Shown piece after piece: positions 49,331 through 54,383 of a DNA stretch of 54,383 bases (within the stretch, counting starts at the first letter, position 1; the number at the start of each line of letters is the position of its first letter). A program made the translations under genes and the position numbers. The stretch lies in NCBI GenBank assembly GCA_024635765.1, contig JAGXIE010000048.1, forward strand, positions 1 through 54,383, read 5' to 3'. The notes below the pieces were generated by a model, which saw only the letters and a program-made list of their open reading frames with translations, ran no database searches and was not told the DNA's origin. This DNA is from Flavobacteriaceae bacterium. Its GTDB lineage: Bacteria; Bacteroidota; Bacteroidia; Flavobacteriales; Flavobacteriaceae.

Positions 49331-51004
49331 ATGAAAAACGTCTTAAATCTAAGGATACTATTAGCCCTAATGCTATCTTTAACTATGATTGGCTGTAAGA
49401 GATCTTCGTCATCAAATGAATCTAGAGCAACTGGATGGAACATTAATGACAAAAAAGGAGGCTTTCAATACAATAACAAATACCAAGGTCAAGAAGCTAG
49501 CCCTGGATTGGTATTCGTTGAAGGTGGTACCTTTACAATGGGTAAAGTACAGGATGACCCAATGCATGATTGGAATAACACTCCAAATCAACAACACGTT
49601 CAGTCCTTTTACATGGATGAAACGGAAGTTACGAATAAAATGTATTTAGAATATTTGGATTATTTAAAAAGAACTTATCCTCCAGATGATCCTAGCTACA
49701 GATTAATTTATGAAGGTGCTTTACCTGACACACTTGTTTGGAGAAACCGTTTAGGCTACAGCGAGATGATGACAGAAAATTATTTGCGCCACCCAGGATA
49801 TGGAGAATACCCTGTGGTTGGAGTAACGTGGATACAAGCGGTGGAATTTGCAAACTGGAGAACTGACAGAGTAAATGAGATGAATTTGGCTGAAGCAGGC
49901 TATCTTGAAAGAGATGTAATGTATAGTGATCAAATTTCAGCTGATTCCAACTTTAACACCGATACTTATATTAACGCGCCTACCGAAACATATGGAGGTA
50001 ATTCTGAATTATTAGAAGGTGGTAGAAGAAAACCACAAACCAATGCCGCCGGTGAGCCTTTAAACGTATATGCCACTAGAGAAACTGGTATTATTTCACC
50101 GAAATACCGTTTACCTTCAGAGGTTGAATGGGAATATGCTGCGCTTGGCTTAAGTGAATTGAGAAGTTACAATGCCATTAGAGGTCGTAAAAAATACCCT
50201 TGGAGTGGACAATACACCCGTTCTGGTGCGAGAAAAACCAAAGGTGACCAATTGGCAAACTTTAAACAAGGTAAAGGTGATTATGGCGGAATTGCAGGAT
50301 GGTCAGATGATGGTGCAGATATCACCAATGCTGTTATGTCTTATGAACCAAACGATTTTGGATTATATGATATGGCTGGAAACGTTGCAGAATGGGTTGC
50401 GGATGTTTACAGACCTATAATTGATGATGAGTTTAGTGATTTCAACTATTATCGTGGTAACGTTTACACTAAAAATGCCATTAATGAAGACGGTACTGTA
50501 AAAGTTGTGACTTCAGCAGATATCGTTTATGACACTTTGAGCAATGGTAAAATAGTTGCCAGAAACTTGCCAGGTGAAATTCTTCAGGTTCCGATTGATG
50601 AAAATGAAACCTATCAAAGAACTAATTTTGATAAGAGTGACAACAGGAACTTTAGAGATGGTGATAAGAGATCATCCAGACAGTACAGTAATAGTTTCAG
50701 CGAAGATGATGAAAACAAAGTTTCTGAAACCAGCAAAATGTACAATTCGCCTCAGAATAAAATAACAACGGATTCTAGCGGTAATATGATCAAACAGTAT
50801 GACAAGTCTAACGACAGAACATCATTGATCAATGATAATGTTAGAGTTTACAAAGGTGGCTCTTGGAAAGATAGAGCTTACTGGATTGACCCAGCTCAAC
50901 GTCGCTATTTCCCTCAAGATATGGCAACTGACTATATCGGATTTAGATGTGCGATGTCTAGAGTAGGATCAAAATCTGAAACAAAGAATAAATCAAGAAA
51001 TTAA
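49331..51004 (+). CDS. gldJ: gliding motility lipoprotein GldJ (FGE-sulfatase-like)
   Basis: Lipobox LTMIGCKR; FVEGGTFTMG, YRLPSEVEWEYAA, GGSWKDRAYW...FRCA; porU-gldJ-murF neighbourhood. Confidence 0.94.
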   Translation: MKNVLNLRILLALMLSLTMIGCKRSSSSNESRATGWNINDKKGGFQYNNKYQGQEASPGLVFVEGGTFTMGKVQDDPMHDWNNTPNQQHVQSFYMDETEVTNKMYLEYLDYLKRTYPPDDPSYRLIYEGALPDTLVWRNRLGYSEMMTENYLRHPGYGEYPVVGVTWIQAVEFANWRTDRVNEMNLAEAGYLERDVMYSDQISADSNFNTDTYINAPTETYGGNSELLEGGRRKPQTNAAGEPLNVYATRETGIISPKYRLPSEVEWEYAALGLSELRSYNAIRGRKKYPWSGQYTRSGARKTKGDQLANFKQGKGDYGGIAGWSDDGADITNAVMSYEPNDFGLYDMAGNVAEWVADVYRPIIDDEFSDFNYYRGNVYTKNAINEDGTVKVVTSADIVYDTLSNGKIVARNLPGEILQVPIDENETYQRTNFDKSDNRNFRDGDKRSSRQYSNSFSEDDENKVSETSKMYNSPQNKITTDSSGNMIKQYDKSNDRTSLINDNVRVYKGGSWKDRAYWIDPAQRRYFPQDMATDYIGFRCAMSRVGSKSETKNKSRN

Positions 51005-51028
51005 TTGTATTAATTTTAAACTAATATT

Positions 51029-51062
51029 AAAAGTCCTGACCATTTGCGTCGGGACTTTTTTA
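51029..51062 (+). terminator. terminator after gldJ
   Basis: AAAAGTCC...GGACTTTT with T-run. Confidence 0.7.
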
Positions 51063-51075
51063 TTACTTTTATTTT

Positions 51076-52356
51076 ATGAATATAGAAACTATTTACAACT
51101 ATTTTCTTCAGTGCCATTCAGTATGCACCGATACAAGAAAAATTAAACCAGATTGTATCTTTTTTGCACTTAAAGGTGATAATTTCGATGGTAATTCATT
51201 TGCGCAACAGGCACTTGAAAAGGGTGCAAAGTACGCTATAGTCGAAGAAAAGAACTATGAGAATGAACGATGCATTTTGGTGAAGGATGTCCTACAAACA
51301 TTACAGCAACTTGCCACACATCATAGAAAACAATTGAATAAACCTGTCATCGCTCTTACAGGTAGTAACGGAAAAACAACTACCAAAGAATTAATTAACG
51401 CGGTACTATCAAAAAAGTTTAAAACAACGGCCACTACAGGAAACCTGAACAATCATATTGGAGTCCCATTAACATTGCTAAAAATGACCGATAAGACCGA
51501 TATGGCAATTGTTGAGATGGGAGCAAATCATCGGAAGGAGATTGAATTTCTATCCAATATTGCTTTACCTGATTATGGCCTTATTACGAACTTTGGCAAA
51601 GCTCATATTGAAGGTTTCGGCAGTGTAGAAGGGGTCATTAAAGCAAAGTCTGAATTGTATGATTATTTAAAAGCAAATGACAAATTAATTTTTGTTAATG
51701 AAAATGACCCAATCCAGTTAAAACAGATTGGGAATTATGGAAACATCTATAAATTTGGATCGAGTAATTCAACTGATTCAAAAATCGAAATTGAAAGTTC
51801 GCAACCCTATTTGACTTTAAAATATAAAGGGAATAAAATTAAGAGTCATCTGACTGGTGCCTATAATTTTGGAAATCTTGCGGTGGCCATCGCTTTAGGT
51901 AATTATTTTGAAGTCGAACTAAATCAAATTATTTCTGCAATCGAAAATTATTTTCCATCGAATAACCGATCACAAATCATTGAAAAAGGCAGCAATACTG
52001 TTATTATGGATGCCTATAATGCCAATCCAACGAGTATGCAGGCTGCTCTTGAAAACTTTAAACAATTAAACGAGAAAAATAAAGCTATCTTTTTAGGTGA
52101 CATGTTTGAATTAGGCAATTCTGCCGAAATCGAACATCAACAGATTGTCAATTTTCTTAAAGAAAATATGCCTGGAGAAATATCCCTTATTGGTAAAAAT
52201 TTCTTTAAAACTGATACCAACGATTCAGACATTCAAAAATTTGAAACCTTCGAAGATTTAAAACACCAACTGCAACAACAGCAATTAGAAAATAAATACA
52301 TTCTCATCAAAGGGTCGCGAGGAATGGCCCTCGAACGTATTTTAGAACTTCTATAA
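51076..52356 (+). CDS. murF: UDP-N-acetylmuramoyl-tripeptide--D-alanyl-D-alanine ligase
   Basis: TDTRKIKPDCIFFALKGDNFDGN, ALTGSNGKTTTKELI, DAYNANPTSM. Confidence 0.95.
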   Translation: MNIETIYNYFLQCHSVCTDTRKIKPDCIFFALKGDNFDGNSFAQQALEKGAKYAIVEEKNYENERCILVKDVLQTLQQLATHHRKQLNKPVIALTGSNGKTTTKELINAVLSKKFKTTATTGNLNNHIGVPLTLLKMTDKTDMAIVEMGANHRKEIEFLSNIALPDYGLITNFGKAHIEGFGSVEGVIKAKSELYDYLKANDKLIFVNENDPIQLKQIGNYGNIYKFGSSNSTDSKIEIESSQPYLTLKYKGNKIKSHLTGAYNFGNLAVAIALGNYFEVELNQIISAIENYFPSNNRSQIIEKGSNTVIMDAYNANPTSMQAALENFKQLNEKNKAIFLGDMFELGNSAEIEHQQIVNFLKENMPGEISLIGKNFFKTDTNDSDIQKFETFEDLKHQLQQQQLENKYILIKGSRGMALERILELL

Positions 52357-52360
52357 AGTA

Positions 52361-52391
52361 AAAAAATCCATTCGTAACGAATGGATTTTTT
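52361..52391. terminator. bidirectional terminator between murF and tRNA-Val(GAC)
   Basis: AAAAAATCCATTCGT-AACGAATGGATTTTTT near-perfect palindrome. Confidence 0.8.
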
Positions 52392-52393
52392 TG

Positions 52394-52468
52394 TGGTCCA
52401 TACTGGATTCGAACCAGTGACTTCCACGTTGTCGACGTGACACTCTGAACCAACTGAGTTAATGGACC
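52394..52468 (-). tRNA. tRNA-Val (GAC)
   Basis: Full cloverleaf on minus strand: acceptor GGTCCAT/ATGGACC, D stem ACTC/GAGT, anticodon arm TCACG-TCGACAA-CGTGG, T arm ACTGG-TTCGAAT-CCAGT. Confidence 0.92.
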
Positions 52469-52519
52469 TTATAATTATCAAAAAAGTTCACACAAATGTA
52501 TGAACTTTTTCTTTAATTG

Positions 52520-52594
52520 TGGGCGATGAGGGGTTCGAACCCCCGACCCCCTCGGTGTAAACGAGGTGCTCTGAACCAGCTGAGCTAATCGCCC
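52520..52594 (-). tRNA. tRNA-Val (TAC)
   Basis: Cloverleaf on minus strand: acceptor GGGCGAT/ATCGCCC, anticodon arm CCTCG-TTTACAC-CGAGG, T arm with GTTCGAAC. Confidence 0.95.
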
Positions 52595-52657
52595 TTCGTT
52601 ATCGGACTGCAAATATAAATTAGTTTTTCATATCGCAAAAGGTTTTTTGAAAAAAAA

Positions 52658-53875
52658 TTAAATAATTTCAGCAACGACAAAAGTACTCCCTCCTACATAA
52701 ATTAAATCATTATTTGTCGCATGCAATTTGGCTGAATTTAAAGCATTCTCAACACTCGAGTATGATTTTCCATTGAATCCTTTAAGCATGAATAGATGAC
52801 AAAGTTTGTCTGCATCATACCCTCTAGGAATATTCGGTTTGCAGAAATAATAGAGAGCATTTTTAGGCAAAAGTGATAATATGGAATCGACATCTTTGTC
52901 ATTTACCACTCCAAAAACCATATGTAATTGATCATAGGCTTCATCTTTGAGTTGGTTCATTGCATATGTCAACCCTTCCTTGTTATGAGCTGTATCACAA
53001 ATAATTTTTGGTTGTTCTTGAAGAAGTTGCCAACGTCCTTTTAAGCCAGTGTTTTCAACAACTTTAAGCAATCCATTCTTTATGTGCGCTTCTGAAATAT
53101 TAAAGCCTTTTTCATTGATAATCTTCAGTGTTTGAAGTACTGTCACTATGTTTTTTTGCTGATAATATCCTTTTAAATCGCTTTCGTAATTTTCCGAAAT
53201 CTGTTCGTCCGCAAAATAAATTTTAGAATCATTACTTTTTGCTTTAGTCATAAAAACAGGCTTTGTTTCTAATTGTGATTCTCCAATTACCACAGGAATA
53301 TGTGGTTTAATAATCCCAGCTTTTTCTGCAGCAATCGCTTCCAACGTAGTGCCTAAAAATTGAGTGTGATCCAGACCTATATTCGTAATTACAGAAACTT
53401 CTGGAGTAATAATATTTGTCGAATCCAATCGCCCACCCATACCGACTTCAACAATTCCAATATCGATATGCTCTTTCGAAAAATAATCAAATGCCATTCC
53501 TACAGTCATTTCAAAGAAAGACAGGGAATGAGTTTCAAAAAAAAGTCTGTGATCAGTAATAAAATCAACGACAAATGTCTCGGTAATTTCATTTCCATTG
53601 ATTTTGATGCGTTCTCTGAAATCTTTAAGGTGTGGCGAAGTGTACAGCCCCACTTTGTATCCAGCTTCCTGTAAAATTGATGCCAGCATATGGCTTGTGG
53701 AACCTTTACCATTCGTCCCGGCAACATGGATACTCTTGAATTTGTTTTCGGGGTGATGTAGATATGCAGCGAGTTCTAAAGTATTGTCGAGATTAGCTTT
53801 ATATGCAGTTTTACCTTGGTTTTGATACATTGGTAACTGCTGAAACATCCAGTTGACTGTATCTTGATAGGTCAT
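52658..53875 (-). CDS. folC: bifunctional folylpolyglutamate/dihydrofolate synthase
   Basis: HVAGTNGKGSTSHMLASIL, SPHLKDFRERIKING, VGMGGRLDSTN, CDTAHNKEG. Confidence 0.95.
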   Translation of the reverse strand: MTYQDTVNWMFQQLPMYQNQGKTAYKANLDNTLELAAYLHHPENKFKSIHVAGTNGKGSTSHMLASILQEAGYKVGLYTSPHLKDFRERIKINGNEITETFVVDFITDHRLFFETHSLSFFEMTVGMAFDYFSKEHIDIGIVEVGMGGRLDSTNIITPEVSVITNIGLDHTQFLGTTLEAIAAEKAGIIKPHIPVVIGESQLETKPVFMTKAKSNDSKIYFADEQISENYESDLKGYYQQKNIVTVLQTLKIINEKGFNISEAHIKNGLLKVVENTGLKGRWQLLQEQPKIICDTAHNKEGLTYAMNQLKDEAYDQLHMVFGVVNDKDVDSILSLLPKNALYYFCKPNIPRGYDADKLCHLFMLKGFNGKSYSSVENALNSAKLHATNNDLIYVGGSTFVVAEII

Positions 53876-54383
53876 TTATTGCGTTAGTGTGAAGTTCACT
53901 TTCACCCATCCTGTTTGCTCCGATGGCGCTTTTGGGTCGGGTGGCCACTTATATGTAAAAGCCGTCTTTTCAGCAGCTTCAAAAAGACAACTTGTCCCTG
54001 TCGTTCCTTTCTGACCTGGATAAGCTCTTATCACGTTACCATTTCTGTTCACGATTATTTTAACCACTACAAGCCCTTCCTCATTACAGTTTGGTTTCAC
54101 TTGACCACCTTCCGCCTTACCTCTTCCCGAAAGCCCATAAACTGTTCCACCACTTCCAGTTCCAGGTTGACCAAAATAGCTAGGCGCATACGGATCGCCG
54201 TCCAGTTGGCCCTTGTCGCCAGGTTTACCGTCATTTCCTTCGCCTCCAGTAGTTTTTCCGTCTGACTTGCTGACTCCACCTATCATTGCATCGATTTTAG
54301 CCTTTGTATCGGTTTCCTCTTGTCGCTTTTTTGCTTCTGCAGCCTCTTTGGCTTGCTGAATGCGTTCAGCTTCAACTTTAGCC
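53876..54383 (-). CDS. energy transducer TonB-like protein, C-terminal part (5' end outside window)
   Basis: Coiled KAEAERIQQAKEAAEAKKRQEE segment continues to window edge; Gly/Pro linker; GLVVVKIIVNRNGNVIRAYPGQKGTTGTSCLFEAAEKTAFTYKWPPD. Confidence 0.8.
   Translation of the reverse strand, partial: AKVEAERIQQAKEAAEAKKRQEETDTKAKIDAMIGGVSKSDGKTTGGEGNDGKPGDKGQLDGDPYAPSYFGQPGTGSGGTVYGLSGRGKAEGGQVKPNCNEEGLVVVKIIVNRNGNVIRAYPGQKGTTGTSCLFEAAEKTAFTYKWPPDPKAPSEQTGWVKVNFTLTQ

Noticed and set aside
1-54383. CRISPR arrays, tandem repeats, IS/transposase or prophage signatures
   Set aside because: No regularly spaced repeats, transposase motifs or phage structural genes were seen by eye; a repeat finder was not available to confirm.

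Overview
The window is a Flavobacteriaceae-type (Bacteroidota) chromosomal segment, AT-rich, with T9SS/gliding genes and TAnnTTTG promoters. It is mostly core genome: the obgE, hpt-adk and purKE region, an M3 peptidase, gcvP, mla-type ABC genes, cbpA/cbpM, pdhA/pdhC, cdd, porV-porU, gldJ, murF, two Val tRNAs, folC and a partial tonB-like gene. No CRISPR array, rRNA, IS element, phage module or recognisable canonical defence system was seen. The best second-look items are: (1) a GbsR/MarR-type regulator with a perfect 26-bp palindrome over its promoter, and a second copy of the same AACTTTCA-N8-TGAAAGTT operator before the adjacent DCC/epimerase/ECF-sigma operon; (2) a cassette at 36.8-40.4 kb encoding a DUF4242 + degenerate cyclase-like + AraC fusion regulator, a truncated haemoglobin, a flavin oxidoreductase and a secreted cupin; (3) a 1344-aa predicted T9SS-secreted FG-GAP/ASPIC-UnbV + vanadium-haloperoxidase-like fusion; (4) an apparently frameshifted voltage-gated ion channel gene; (5) an HPRT-adenylate kinase fusion; (6) a structured repeat element embedded in-frame in an alpha-2-macroglobulin gene. 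All assignments come from reading the sequence and family knowledge; no searches were run.
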